Shown here: positions 1 to 11,973 of the stretch, in pieces
How the letters are laid out: each line of letters starts with the position of its first letter
How positions within the stretch are numbered: position 1 is the first letter of the stretch
NCBI GenBank assembly: GCA_963575745.1
Contig: CAUYUJ010015738.1
Coordinates: forward strand, 498,676-562,675
Direction of reading: 5' to 3'
Source: Prorocentrum cordatum
Taxonomy: Eukaryota; Sar; Dinophyceae; Prorocentrales; Prorocentraceae
DNA: 64,000 bases
Translations under genes and position numbers: made by a program
The notes under the pieces: model-generated
What the model was told of the DNA's origin: nothing
The model's input: only the letters and a program-made list of their open reading frames with translations
Database searches by the model: none

Positions 1-180
1 GCCTCGACGACGACGAAAACGACATTGACGCTGACGGCGGCGACGCTGACGACTGGGCGCGACGACCACGACCACGACGCACGGCCACGACGACGACGAC
101 TGCGAGGACGACGACGGCGGACTGGCCTCGAGAGGATCAATTTCGGTCACAAGAACAAATCTGTCAGTCAGCGTGGACCT
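1..180. repeat. Degenerate (GAC)n trinucleotide repeat
   Basis: GAC/ACG triplets dominate this stretch on the plus strand with scattered substitutions. No open frame has protein-like composition. It is simple-sequence DNA. Confidence 0.75.
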
Positions 181-575
181 TAAACAATGTTGCTCCAGCA
201 AGGCCGGGTGGAAACTGTGTGGTGCATCCTTCGCTGGGAATTTATAGTTGTATATTTTTTTATATATGTGATTATATATATATATATTAAAATTGTGCAA
301 TCAATCTTGTGCCATCTGTGTGATGCAACCGGTGCACATTGTTCGATGCAACCTGCGTGGTGCACTCTAGGTTGTGCAATCTGCGCCGTGCCATCCATAG
401 TGTGCAACATGCGTGCTGCAATCTGTGTGATGCACCATTTGTTTCGCAAATTTCGCAACCGATGTTGTGCAACCTATGTTGCGCAATGCATGTTGTAAAA
501 TGCGCGCGATGCCATGTATCATACGTGACGCAGGTTATGCAACAACGGTGGTGAAGTATACGTGGTGCAATTAAA
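181..575. repeat. AT-rich patch followed by degenerate GTGCAA/TGCAAC repeats
   Basis: A short TATATA tract near 245-290 is followed to about 555 by irregular repetitions of a GTGCAAYCTGTGTGATGCA-like motif. Both strands stay open only because the motif lacks stops. I see no gene. Confidence 0.5.
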
Positions 576-1046
576 CGATCCCTCGCATAGAAGTGTCACC
601 CTCACTGTTCGCGCAAACGTCCCATTCACCCACCCGCAACTTTTTTTGCAAAACGCGTTCGGCAAAGATTGCGATGAACGCTTGGCGTTGGTTGGTGCAT
701 CTCCGCGGCCAAGTAGTGCGGCGCGACCGACACTGCCGCGGTGGCGCTGACCGCTGGGCACTCCCAATCGGGCACTTCAGTGCGGGTTGGTGACTTGGGC
801 GGGCGCGGTATCATGGCGACGCCGAAAAAGGCAGACACGATGTTGAGAACAACGATGACGGTGACGATGGCAGCGGTGACGACGGCAAGGCCAATGACGG
901 CGCCGATGTTGATCACGCCCGACGATAACGATGACGATGCCATCGTGTCAGCGATGAAGGTTTAGGGAAAACGTCGGCATGCGCGGGTGGCCGGCGCGCG
1001 CGTGCGCACTTCGTCCCACCTGTTTTCCAGGGACCGTCGCAAACTT

Positions 1047-1901
1047 ATGATTTTTTCCCTACCTAGGCTCTGCCTAGAGGGTTTTTACTCTGTTTGCTTA
1101 AAGGGGCCGGGCAATGGAAAACGCCCCGGGCGGTTCCCCCAGTCCCCGCCCCGCGGTTCCCCCAGGTGCGCCCCCTGGGCTTACCCAGCTTAGCTAAGCT
1201 AAGCTTAGCTTAGCTTAGCTAGCCTTAGCCTGGCTTAGCTCATCTCATCTTACCTTGGCTTAGCTTAGCTACGCCTAGCTTAGCTTAGTTTGGCTTAGCT
1301 GAACTTAGCTTAGTTTAGCTTATCTCATCTTAGCTTAGCTTAGCTTACCTTAGCTTATCTCATCTTAGCTTAGCCTAGCTTAGCTTTGCCTGGCCTAGTT
1401 TAGTCAAACTTCAACTTAGCTTTAGCTTAAGTTTTAGCTCTAGTTTTAGCTTAGCTTTAGCTCTGCTTCAGCTTAGCTCTAGCTTAGCTTTAGCTTAGCC
1501 GAGCTTTAGCTTAGCTTTAGCTTAGCTTCACCTTAGCTTCAGACTAGCTTCAGCTTAGCTTTAACTTAGCTGTAGCTCAGCTTTAGCTTAGCTTTACCTT
1601 CGCTTTAGCTCAGCTTCTGCTTAGCTGTAGCTTAGCTTTAGCTTCAGCTTAGCTGACGCTTAGCTTTAGCTTAGCTTCAGGTTAGCTTTAGCTTTAGCTT
1701 GGCGTCAGCTTAACTTCAGCGTAGCTTTAGCTTAGCTTTAGTTTTCGTTTAGCTTTGGCTTAGCTTTAGTTTAACTTTAGCTTAGCTTTCGCTTAGCTCA
1801 GCTTTAGCTTATTTTTAGCTTAGCTATAGCTTTACTGCTCCTACTAATGCTGCTGTCCTAGAGGTTCCAACTCCTAGGTAGGGTCGTTCTGGGAAAATGA
1901 T
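1047..1901. mobile_element. TIR element carrying TTAGC satellite, with 5-bp TSD
   Basis: An 845-bp insertion (1052-1896) sits between direct copies of ATGAT (1047-1051 and 1897-1901). Its ends are inverted: CCCTACCTAGG at 1057-1067 against CCTAGGTAGGG at 1873-1883, and outermost TTTTCCC against GGGAAA. Copy 3 of the host repeat (near 4580) shows an uninterrupted site reading AACTTGTGATAAACGA. It encodes no protein and would need a transposase from elsewhere. Confidence 0.7.
1180..1845. repeat. TTAGCT / TTTAGCT degenerate satellite
   Basis: More than a hundred near-copies of TTAGCT, becoming TTTAGCTTAGC in the right half, fill the interior of the TIR element. The motif is not the TTTAGGG-type telomere repeat. 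Confidence 0.85.
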
Positions 1902-2189
1902 AAACGAATGCGCGTATATACATGTTTATATATATGTATATATATGTGTATGTATACACATATATATGTTCCAAAGGACGAGCGGGGTGGGGGGCGGATG
2001 CCGGCCTGCCTGGACTGTTACGAGTTTGTTTTTAGGATGGACGATTGGCAAAAACCGTTGTACGTTGCAATGCCCAATTACGGGGTCGATCATTCTGGGG
2101 GCGGGGGGGGTAGATCCGACTGCTCTTTTAGATCGGTAAAATTACGCTGTGCAACCCACGCGGTTCAATCGATGTTGTGCACTTGTCTT

Positions 2190-3404
2190 AGGGAGCTCGC
2201 AGCTGTTAACTCCACTGCTCGCGCAATCATCCCGCGCACCCAGCCGCAACTTGTTTTGCAAAACGCAGTCGGCGGCGATTGCGATGAACGCTTGGCGTTG
2301 GCTGGTGCATCTCTGCGGCCGCGCTGGCCCGCGCATGGCCGCGCGCGCAGCGGCCAGGTAGTGCGGCGCGACCGGCGCGGCCGCGGTGGCGCTGGCAACG
2401 TCGACAACGGTAGACACGGTTATGCTAGTAGCGACGCAGGCGACGATGATGACAACGGCGACTGCACGACCAGTGACGACGCCGATGCTGATCACGCCGA
2501 CGATGATGACGGCGTCCTCGCGTCGGTGAGGAAGGTTTTGGACGGAGTTCGACACGCGTGCGCGGCCGACGCGCGACAGTGGCCCGCATGGTGTGATTTG
2601 ACTCGGACCGTGCCCCCCAGCACGCGAAACGAGGCGTTCGGATGATATCGACATGCGGCGCGAAAGGCCCGTCTGGCCAGATTTCATCAAATGGTGAAGA
2701 ACCAATGGCTTTCTTGAGAGTTCGCAAGAATGCGAGTGCTGTTGGCTTCGACAGCGATGTTGCAGAACCATGTGCAATTAAGTTTTCATGACACGAGATT
2801 CTGGAATCCTTACCGAAACTGGAATTTTGCAAAACTTCGGCATGCGAGCGCGACGACGCGTCCGCGTGCACTTCGCCCCGGTTCTTGCAAGGGGTTCCTG
2901 CGACAGTACGCGCGCAAGGGCGCTCGAACGATTTTGACACGCGCGCGCGACGAGGTCCATCTGGTAACATGTTATGAAAATGTTGGGTGTCGTTAAGAAA
3001 TCGCAAAAGTGCGAGCGCAATTTTGTTTGAACGTTGTTGTTGCGAACCGAAGTGTGCTTGATATGTGTTCTGGACACTCGATCTTGAAATCCTTACCGAG
3101 CTCAAGTTGTTGGAAAAATTGCGGCATGCGCGCGACGACGCGCGCTTGTGCACTTCGTTCCGTTTTTTTGTTTGTATGGGATTTCGAACATAGATGATTT
3201 GTGATACACGAGTGCGCGCATACTATTGTTTGCAAAAGGATGAAGGGGAGGGGCGCTACCAGCATGGTTTGGATTGTCTGAACTCATATTTCAAACGGGC
3301 GATGGGGCAGAGTCGCATCCAAACTGCAATACGCAAAGGTGACCCGGTAAGCCCGGGGTGGGGTCGATCCTGATCTTCTCTTACACAGGACAATTAATTG
3401 CTGT
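2190..3404. repeat. Tandem ~1.2-kb repeat, copy 2
   Basis: It shares the same landmarks as copy 1 and also the middle block TTTTGGACGGAGTTCGACACG found in copy 3. Overlapping open frames on both strands reflect GC-rich, stop-poor DNA; no conserved protein motif is visible. Confidence 0.7.
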
Positions 3405-3450
3405 ATGCAGTGGATTGTGATCCCCACTGCTCGCGCAAAATTCCCCCCCC

Positions 3451-3528
<78 letters not shown>

Positions 3529-4790
3529 ACTTGGCTTGCAAAACCCATGCGGCGGCGACTGCGATGAGTGCTTGGAGTTGGCTGGTGCATCTTTGCGGCT
3601 GCGCTAGCCCGTGCATGCTCGCGCGCGCAGCGGCCAGCTAGTTTGGCGCAGCCGACGCGGCCGCGGTGGCGCTGACCGCTGGGGACTTCCCAGCGGGTAC
3701 TTCAATGCGAAGCCCCGGTTTGGGCGGGCACGGTATCATGGCAACGTCGGCAACGGTAGACACGACAGTGAAAATAACGATGGCTGTGACGATGGTGACA
3801 ACGACGACGGCACGGCCAGTGACGGCGCCGTGCTGATCACGCCGACGACGATGTCGGCATCCTCGCGTCGGTGATCAAGGTTTTGGACGGAGTTCGACAC
3901 GCGCGCGCGGCCGACGCGCCAGAGTGGCCCACATTGTATTATGTGACACGGGTCGTGCCCCCCCAGCACGCGCACAAGGGCGTCCGAATGATTTCGACGT
4001 GAGGCGCGAGGGGCCCGCTTGGCAGAATGTTATGAACATGCGTCGGGCAAACAACAACAAACAAAACACATAGCGTTTTTCTCAAGAATTCGCGGGAGCC
4101 AGAGCGCAGGCATTGTTGAGATCTCTTGTTGCGAAACAAACCATATGTAATATGTCTGCTTTCAGGACGTTTGATGTCGACAGCCGAACGAACACTGAAG
4201 TATTTGAAATATTGCGGCATGCGCGCGTGCACTTCGTCCCGTCTGTTGCAAGGGACTATTGCGACAACACGCGCGCAAGGGCGTTCGAGCAATTCCCACA
4301 TGCGCGCGCGAGAGGCTCGTTTGGTAGTAAGCTATGACTAGATTAAACCCTATAGATTTTCAGTGGATCTGTAAGAGCCCGAGCGAAAGTTCTCTGTTGC
4401 CCTGACATTACTTGTTGCGGGGCCACGTGCGTTTCATATGTCTAGATACAAAGTGTTGGGATACTCGAATTTGAAATCCGTACGGAACAAAAAGGTGTTT
4501 GAAAGATGATTTCGGCGTGCGCGCGCAACGACGCGTGCGTGCACTTTGTCATTTTTGTTGCAAGGGTGTTTGAAAACTTGTGATAAACGATTGCGCGCAT
4601 AGTACTTTTTGCACAGGATGAGGGGGTGGCGGATACCAGCTCGCCTGGAATGGTATGGGTTCAAAATGAGACTGGGCGATGGGGCGGAATCATGTGACAA
4701 TTGAAGCACAAACAAAGGAACCGTCAATTCCGAGGGGGGGTAGATCCGAATATACTTTAAACAAGGGAAGTCTATGTCGGGCGGCGACGA
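3405..4790. repeat. Tandem ~1.2-kb repeat, copy 3
   Basis: The third copy follows copy 2 and contains a large (CA)n expansion replacing the ACCCACCCGC segment of copy 1. It ends with GATAAACGATTGCGCGCATAG and a G-run followed by TAGATCCGA, as copy 1 does near 1900-2115. Non-coding. Confidence 0.7.
3462..3525. repeat. (CA)n microsatellite
   Basis: About 31 uninterrupted CA units follow a C homopolymer, inside copy 3 of the 1.2-kb repeat. The other two copies lack the expansion. Confidence 0.95.
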
Positions 4791-5400
4791 CGCGGCGATG
4801 GGGCGGCGACGGCGACGACCTAGCCGCCAGACCGCCAGAGCAGTACACCAGCCCAGTTCGTTAGAGAAGAGCAGAACACCCTAAGTGCAAGCAGTGTTTG
4901 GGAAATTGCAAGGAGACGCTCGTATGATTTCCAAATTTGCAAGCACATCTTGAATTAGTTCTCTGACTGACGGTGACAAAGGGCTGGAACAGAGGGGGGG
5001 GTGGGGGGGAACATCGAGCCTGAGTCGGCGATACATCGCCGACAGATCGGCGATAGGCCCCCGATGGGCGAAGCCGCAGGTTCCAGGGTAGGGTGGGCCA
5101 TCGGGCCCCCATTGGCGATGCATGGGCGATCATCGGGGGTGGACTGGGCCCCCTTCAGCCAAAAACACTTTACTGAAGGGTGCCCGGAGCACTCCACGCG
5201 AGCACGGCACCGCATTCCGAGTGCACCCCAGCGGGGTAGCTAACCGAACAACCGATATGTATCCAGCGAAACGCACGTCGATTAGCGAAAGCGGCTGCGG
5301 ACTAGCACCGGGAAGTACACTCGAATGCCCATGTCGAGCGAACGGGCGCAGATTTCCTCGATCGACTTGTCTGCGTGGGCGTTCTCTCCGTGCCCGACAT
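4791..5400. other. No gene seen; short GCGATGG-rich palindromic patch
   Basis: Mostly unique sequence. Near 5023-5130 it contains several GGCGATACATCGCC-like palindromes resembling the cluster at 56225-56420. No convincing open frame. Confidence 0.4.
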
Positions 5401-6175
5401 CAAGGGCCCTGAGCCGATCCCCCCCCGACGCTGCCCCCGACCGGCGACGACCGCGGCAAGCGGCGACGACGCCAGCGGCGGCGAGGTGCCCCCGAGCGAC
5501 GGGCCCGACTCGACGACGGCGACGGCGACGGCAACCACGGCGACGAGGACGAAGATCTCGACGACGGCAACATTGACAGCGACATTGACAGCGACATTAA
5601 CGACGACGACGACAACGACGACGACGACGACAACGACGACGACGATGACGACGACGACGACGACAACGACGACGACCAGCGGCGACGACGCCGGCGGCGG
5701 CGAGGTGCCGCCGAGCGACGGGCCCACGCCCTCCACGCAGCTCTCCAGCACGGGCGCCGAGAGCGCGGCCACCAGGTGCCTCGGACAGAGCTGTCGGGCG
5801 CGGGCGGAAGCCGCGGTCCCCTCCAGCTCCTCCTCCTCCTCCTCCTCCTCCTCCTCCTCCTCCTCCTCCTGTTCCAGTTCCAGCTCCTCCTCCTCCTCCT
5901 TCTCCTCCTCCTCCTCCTCCTCCCCCTCCTCCTCCTCCTCCTCCTCCCGCCGCGGCCCCTCCCTGAGACAAGGCCCGCGCAGGGACAGCATCGGTCACGC
6001 TGCGCTGCGCCCGGTCGGGCCGGAGGCCTTGCCAGCCATCCTCACCAGGAAACTGGAGACATACACGGGCACGCGGCCGTACAGAGGAGGAGGAGGAGGA
6101 GTAGGAGGAGGGAGTTGAAGAGTAGGTGTAGGTGGAGGTGGAGGAGGAGGAGGAGGAGGAGAGTAACCTCATGAA
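5401..6175. repeat. (GAC)n, (TCC)n and (GGA)n arrays
   Basis: GAC/ACG triplets run at 5510-5690, TCC triplets at 5820-5950 and AGG triplets at 6080-6165. The open frames encode only poly-Ser/Thr or poly-Glu and are artefacts of triplet repetition. Confidence 0.8.
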
Positions 6176-6524
6176 GCGATTAAGGATCCCCCCGGGGTTA
6201 TCATTAGCACCGCCCCGTAATTAAATAATTATTCTGGGGGGTTTTCGCCGGACGATATAATTAGCACCGCGCACTTGAAAGGAAAGTAAATAATTCCTGC
6301 GTCCCGCCTCGGATGGCATCCCAATTGGAATTGTAATCATAATAAAAATACGAATGAAAATACGAATAAGAACAATAATTAGAATAAGGCGAGTGTCACA
6401 GGTACTGCTGACACCGTAACTGTTACTGCTACCGTGATGACGATGAAACCTGATGGCGTGATGCTACTGTTACTGCTACCGTGATGCTACTGTTACCGTG
6501 ATGCTAGGCGATTTGTGAGGGTGC
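6176..6524. other. No gene seen; AT-richer spacer with TGCTACTGTTACTGC repeats
   Basis: Composition becomes AT-rich. Around 6400-6505 a CTGTTACTGCTACCGTGATG motif is repeated a few times. No coding frame of note. Confidence 0.4.
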
Positions 6525-6639
6525 TCAGGCGATTTGGACAATTCTGTTAAGCAATGTGAGGATGTCTCAAGCGATTTGGCTAATTCTAAGAAGACATGTG
6601 AGGATGTATCAGGCGATTTGTGCCATTTTACTAAGATGT

Positions 6640-7470
6640 GTGAGGATGTTTCAAGCGATTTCGTCTTATTCCTTCTCTACTCTTTGTTCTGACCCGCTTG
6701 TTTTTCCGATGAGGTTTCTATTGAAAATCCTTTAGAGACATGCGTTTTTTTTCGGCCGTCGTAGGGGGTGGTCCACCCGAGGGTATTGCCCCCACCCCGC
6801 ACCGTGGCGTTATCTTAGCACCCGGCCAAAACAAATATCCGTGTGACAGCCAGATCGTGCTCGTCGTCGCCGAAGATACGAAGATACGAACGAAGATAAG
6901 AAGAATAAGAAGCAGAAAATAACGAATAATACGACTAATGAGAAGCAGAATGCGACTGATTGTAAGAATACGGATAATAAACATCGTTTTCCTCATGATC
7001 CTCATGGAATCGAGGTACTCCGAACAAAGCAGCGATCCTCGCAGACTACGAATGAGGATACGACTAAAACGAACGAAGATACGAACGAAGACTAAGAATA
7101 AATGTGAGGATGTCTCAGGGGATTTGGCCAATTCTATTAAGACATGTGAGGATGTCTCCAGCGATTTGGCCAATTCTAATAAGAAATGTGAGGGTGCCCA
7201 GGCGATTTGGACAATTCTGTTAAGCAATGTGAGAATGTCTCAAGCGATTTGGCTAATTCTAAGAAGAAATGCGAGGATCTCTCAGGCGATTTGTGCCATG
7301 TTACTAAGATGTGTGAGGATGTTTCAAGCGATTTCCTCCTCTTCCTTCTCTACTTTTTGTTCTGATCCGCTGTTTTTTTTTCCGATGACGCTTCTATTGA
7401 AAATCCTTTAGAGAAATGCGTTTTTTCCGGCCGTGCGACAGCCAGGTCGTGCTCGTCGTCGCCGTAATCG
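6640..7470. repeat. Duplicated ~230-bp block flanking minisatellite
   Basis: A TTCTCTACT…TTTGTTCTGA…TTGAAAATCCTTTAGAGA…GCGTTTTTT block occurs at about 6660-6870 and again at 7335-7470, each after a run of the 42-bp repeat. This indicates a segmental duplication of about 680 bp. Confidence 0.6.
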
Positions 7471-7669
7471 TCGGAAGACACCAATGGTAGATACTTACTC
7501 CTGACAACCATGACATGGCTGAGAGGCCCAAGGAACAACTGATGTTTCAGGCGATTTGGCAAATTTTACTAAGAAATGCGAGGATGTCTCAGGCGAGTTT
7601 GCCAATTCTACTAAGAAATGCGAGGATTTCTTAGGCGACGTGGCCAATTTTACAAAAAATATAAGGCGC

Positions 7670-8135
7670 CACTGCTTCTTTCTGAGTACCTGGACTCCTG
7701 CCAGTACCTGGACTACTGCCTCCGAAGGCCTCGGAGAATAAGAGCTCCCTGGGCCCTGAGAGGCCCTGGACCCCGATGGGGGAGGAGGTCAGGCGGATCG
7801 GCCGAAGGCCTCTGAGAATAAGAGCTCCCTGGGCCCCGAGAGGCCCTGGCCACTGAGGGAAGGCGAGGGGCCATTGGCTGAAGGCATCTCCAAGGCCCTG
7901 CTATGAGAACCCCTTGCGATACGTCTTGGACCGTCTTGGATTATTCTGGAACCTCTCGGCCATCTTGGATTATTATGAGGCTCCCTGGGCCGCGCAGGAG
8001 TCGTGAGGCTCCCTTAGTAGAAGTAAGAACTGAAATAGGAGTAGGAGGAGAGGGAGGAGGAGTTTGAGTAGGAGTATAGGAGCAGGAGTAGGAGTAGGAA
8101 TACGAATAGGAGTACGAGTACGAGTAGACGAGTAG
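7670..8135. other. Short direct duplication; no gene seen
   Basis: A GCCTCGGAGAATAAGAGCTC-type segment occurs twice (about 7725 and 7808) roughly 80 bp apart. The rest is GC-rich followed by a GGAGTAGGAGTA-type purine repeat near 8030-8120. Confidence 0.4.
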
Positions 8136-9997
8136 GCCAATTTTCTTAAGAATTGCGAGGATGTCTCACGCGATTTGGCGAATGCATATAAAACTGAGAG
8201 GATGTCTCAAGCGACGTGGCCAATTCTATCAAGAAATGTGAGGATGTCTGAAGCGATTTTGCCAATTCGATTAAGACACGTGAGGATGTCTCAGGCGATT
8301 TGGCTAGTACCTTCTATTAAGAAATGCAAGGATGTCTCAGGCGAGTTGGCCAATTCTACAAAGAAATGTGAGGATGGCTCAGGCGAGTTGGCCAATTCGA
8401 TTGAGAAATATGAGGGTGTCTCATGCCATTTGGCTAATTCGGCTAAGCAATGTGAGGATGTCTAATGCGATTTTGCAAATTCCATTCAGAAATATGAGAA
8501 TGTCGGATGTACTTTTGCCAATTTTATTAAAAAGCGTAAGGATGTCTCAGGCGATTTGGCCACGTCTGTCAATAAATGAGAATGTCTCAAGCGATTTGGC
8601 AAATGCTGATAAGAATTGCGAGGATGTCTCAGGCGATGTGGCCAATTATAATAGGAAATGTAAGGATGTCTCAGGCGATTTGGCCAAGTCTGTTAAGAAA
8701 TGTGAAGATGTCTCAAGCGATTGGGGAAAGGCTGATAAGAATTGCGAGGATGTCTCAAGCAATTTGGCAAGTTCTATTCGGAAATGTGAGGACGTCTCAA
8801 GCGATTTCGCCAATCCTATCTGAAAACTGAACGCTTGAGCTCTGAAAGGGCGGCAGGCACAGGCAGGAACTCTCCTGAGCACTGAAAGGTTGCCCTAATA
8901 CTGCCAGGACTGTGAAAAAGGCGAGCTGGGGGGGAAGGAGGGAGAGGGGGAAGGAGGAGGAGAAGGATTAAGCAATGTGAGGATGTCTCAAGCGATGTGG
9001 CAAATTCTGCTAAGAAATGTGAGGATGTCTCAAGCGATTTAGTTTATTCGAATAAGAAATGTAAGGATGTCTCAGGCGATGTGGCCAATTCAAATAAGAA
9101 ATGTGAGGATGCCTCGAGCGATTTGGCCAATTCTATTTAGAAATACGAGGATGTCTCAGGCAATTTGGCAAATTCTATTAAGAAACGTGAAGATGTCTGA
9201 AGCGATTTGGCAAATTCTATTAAGACATGCGAGGACGTCTCACGCGATTTGGCCAATTCTATTAAGACATGTAAGGGTGTTTCAAGCAATTTGGCAAGTT
9301 CTATTTGGAAATGCGACGACGTCTCAAGCGATTTGGCCAATCCTATTAAGAAATGCGTTGATGTCTCAGGCGATTTGGGCAATTGTATTAAGATATGTGA
9401 AGATTTCTCAAGCGATTTGGCCCATGTTCGTGAGAAATGCGAGGATGTCTCAAGCTATTTGGCCAATTCTCGTACGAAATGTGAGGATGTCTCAAGCGAT
9501 TTGGCAAATTCTGTTAAGAAATATGAGGATGTCTCAGGCGATTTGGCCAAGTCTATTAAGAAATGTGAGGATGTCTCAAGCGATTTGGCCAATTCCATTA
9601 AGAAATGCGAGGATGTCTCAGGCGATGTGCTTCCTCCTCCTCCTCCTCCTCCTAGCCGCAGGTGCCCGAGTTAACGCTTCCAGGTGCGGGGGGGATATCG
9701 TTTCGCCGGAGGGGGGGGGGGGTTCTTAACTGCTTCATGAGGTTAGCGGGATGCCCATGTGGCGCATCTGGAGGCCACTTTCTGCACGCAGGCACGGAAC
9801 ACCACCGCGCCCGGGGCCGCCCGAGGGCCGAGCGCCGGAGGGGCGTGTGGCCTCGCGTGCACATCCCGCGCTCTTGCCCAGGCCGGCCGCGCCGTGCGTG
9901 TCCAGCCTCCTGGCAGATTGGATCGGCGGCGACCCGGGGCGAGCCGTCGAGATCGAATCGAATCGAATCGGAGGGATCAAAGCGAGCCCTGCTAAGC

Positions 9998-10169
9998 TAG
10001 GGCTCCCAATTTCGCGCTTCGCGCTGCGCGAAGCGCGAAGCGCGAATAACTTCGCGCTCTCGCGCCGCCCTCCCAAAGGGAGAATAGGAGGACGAGGAGG
10101 AGGGGGAGAAGGAACGAGGACCGCGAAGCGCGAAGCGCGAATAACTTCGCGCCCTCGAGGGAGCCCTTG
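9998..10169. mobile_element. MITE family 1, copy A
   Basis: Ends TAGGGCTCCC and GGGAGCCCTTG are inverted repeats. Internally, palindromic GCGCTTCGCGC/GCGCGAAGCGC and CGAATAACTTCGCGC blocks are repeated near both ends. Close copies lie at 28136-28308 and 60079-60242. No clear target duplication flanks this copy, which also lacks one A in the left TIR. Confidence 0.75.
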
Positions 10170-10369
10170 GACCTTCCGTCAGCCCCATGACCGTCTTTCG
10201 CCTCGCGCCTCCACGAGTGAGGGCTACACCCAAAAGAACCGAAGACGATGAAGGACTTGGATCGGCGGCGACCCGGGGGGGGGCAAACGAGAGGGAGAAG
10301 GCCTCCTGAGAGGGCGGCCCGACTTCTCAGAAGCCCCTCGCGCCTTCCGAGCAGTCTGCTGCGCCTTCT

Positions 10370-10560
10370 CGGGAGCGGCCAGGAGGGGGGCGTCCAAGAG
10401 GGGGGGGCGCAAACCATGACCGGCGGCATGTGCGCGGCCCGGCAGGGGGGCCAGGGACGTAGTGGAGTAAGGAGAGGCGCCATGGAATCGGGGGAAATCT
10501 CATGGCCCCCGCCGCGATGCCCCCCCCCCGCCCCCCTGGTCATCACCCCCCTCTCTGCCG
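10370..10560. repeat. Dispersed GC-rich repeat, copy 1
   Basis: GGCGGCATGTGCGCGGCCCGG, GGCGCCATGGAAT and an ATCTCATGG…TGGTCATCA order is shared with 52105-52290, including the long C-run. Both copies lie just upstream of a MITE-2 element. No gene. Confidence 0.55.
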
Positions 10561-10736
10561 CCCCCGATCTTCGGGGAAAACCCAGGGAGAACTTTTCTCA
10601 GAAGGCCGGGGGGGGGGGGGGGGGCGTGCGGGCCGTCCATGAGAAGGCCCGCCCCTCCGCGCTTCCCCCCCCCCCCCGGGGCTCGCCGCCGACGTGGAGA
10701 GCAGTGACACATGCCAGCCGCAAGTGACAGACACAT

Positions 10737-10885
10737 GATGGGCCTGTTTTCCACCACCACCATAAGTTGGAGGGGGAGGGGGTCCTCCTCCTCCTCCTCC
10801 TCCTCCTCCTCCTCGTCCTCCTCCTCCTCCTGCACCTCCATCCCCCCTCCAACTTATGGTGGTGGTGGTGGAAAACAGGCCCATC
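10737..10885. mobile_element. MITE family 2, copy 1 (TIRs around (TCC)n)
   Basis: Arms beginning GATGGGCCTGTTTTCCACC and ending GGTGGAAAACAGGCCCATC are near-perfect inverted repeats of about 38 bp that also include ATAAGTTGGAGGGG/CCCCTCCAACTTAT. A TCC microsatellite fills the loop. A second copy is at 52295-52506. Confidence 0.75.
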
Positions 10886-10969
10886 AGCACAGGGCGCGGG
10901 CAGCCAACAGAGCAAAAAGCGTGTCGAGCGTGCGGAAGCCGTGCGCAAACGAAAAGCGCGCACCTAACT

Positions 10970-11185
10970 GAAGGAACCGAACTCTGTACACCGACGCTCC
11001 TTCGGACCCTGCGCTGAGATTCGCGCAGGAACGCGGATTCTGGTGCATACGGGAGCCTGGTGTATACATTGGTCGCTGTTTCCCTGGGGAAGCGGGGAAA
11101 ACATATACACCACACCACCCCGACGTCGTCCCCGACCCTCAAAAAAGTCCTGGGATTGAAAAGCCGCCCGCCAATGGTAGTGTAT
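10970..11185. repeat. Dispersed ~215-bp repeat, copy 1
   Basis: Landmarks CTCTRTACACCGACGCT, GGTGYATACGGGA, CTGGTGTATACAT, TTCCCTGGGG and GTCCTGGGA are in the same order as at 59660-59880. Neither copy has an open frame with protein-like composition. Confidence 0.65.
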
Positions 11186-11650
11186 ATGTTCCAATTTCCG
11201 ATAACTGGCGGGCATGGCATATCGGACGCGTTTGCGTGAACATCGTACGTGGCGAACGCGTGCACACGGCGGGCGAATGTAATCGACGGACGTGCAGAAA
11301 CAGCGTAGACGAAAACCGTGTACACACCATTGGCGCAACTGGCGCACCAAGTGAGCAGGCACGAGTGGAATAGTAATCCCACAATTCTAATGCCATGGAC
11401 CATAAGAGCGGCAGTATGAGACACGTACAGCAAATCCAGTCAACACTCGGAACGCACGCATTCGATGTGCGTCAGTGAAAAGACGGCCACAAAGAACAAA
11501 CTGACAGAGCACGCACAAATCCTCGTAATTGGAATGTACGCATAGGGTAGACGCCCAGAACGCACCCTCAAGACCAACATGACCGACACACACACACACA
11601 CACATGGAGAGACAGGATACCACTTACTTGGCAGCGCGCAGAAAAGGGGA
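11186..11650. other. No gene seen; unique GC-balanced sequence
   Basis: No recognizable motif or repeat except a short (CA)n near 11585-11603. Short minus-strand open frames (for example 11387-11623) have no recognizable domain. Confidence 0.4.
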
Positions 11651-11654
11651 TGAA

Positions 11655-11777
11655 GGGAGGGGGGAAGGCTTCTTAGAAGGAGGCTTCTCCTCAGAAGGCG
11701 CAGGCCCTGCACCTGTAGACAAGGCCCGCGCCTTCTGAGAAGCAGGGGTGCCTCTAAGAAGCCTTCCCCCCTCCCCC
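11655..11777. mobile_element. Hairpin element (MITE-like)
   Basis: The left arm, GGGGGGAAGGCTTCTTAGA followed by TCCTCAGAAGGCGC, pairs imperfectly with a right arm carrying GCGCCTTCTGAGAAGC and TCTAAGAAGCCTTCCCCCC. A loop of about 12 bp separates them. Only one copy was noticed. Confidence 0.6.
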
Positions 11778-11973
11778 TGACCCCCTTCTGTGCGTGGCCG
11801 CCCTACCACACACAACACACATGGCAAGCTTCGACGCCGTGCGCAACATACTCCGGACGGGGACCGCCCACGGCAGGAACAGCTCGCCGCGTGCCTCTCG
11901 TGACGGCCCTGGGCCTGAGCCGATCTACCTCCAGAAGCCAGGAACCCAGACGTCCGGTCGCTCCAATTTTCTT

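Larger units (their letters stand above)
585..2140. repeat. Tandem ~1.2-kb repeat, copy 1 (interrupted)
   Basis: Landmarks shared with the two following copies are a CACTGYTCGCGCAA start, GCAACTT..TTTGCAAAAC, GCGATGAACGCTTGG, GGTGCATCT, a GATAAACG end block and a G-run followed by TAGATCCGA. This copy is split at 1051/1897 by a TIR element and lacks part of the central portion seen in copies 2 and 3. Non-coding. Confidence 0.7.
6525..9625. repeat. Dispersed 42-bp minisatellite (unit GCGATTTGGCCAATTCT…)
   Basis: A 42-bp unit containing GATTTGGCCAATTC, AAGAAATGTGAGG and ATGTCTCA recurs in five blocks: about 6525-6665, 7095-7335, 7540-7665, 8140-8825 and 8965-9625. Because 42 is a multiple of three, any frame lacking a stop stays open and gives a 14-residue repeat (for example DLANSIKKCEDVSS); the other frames are open too. 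Substitutions fall in all codon positions, so I treat it as a minisatellite rather than a gene. Confidence 0.8.

Noticed and set aside
1180-1845. TTAGC satellite as a telomere repeat
   Set aside because: The unit is TTAGCT/TTTAGCT, not TTTAGGG, and it is enclosed by TIRs and a target duplication.
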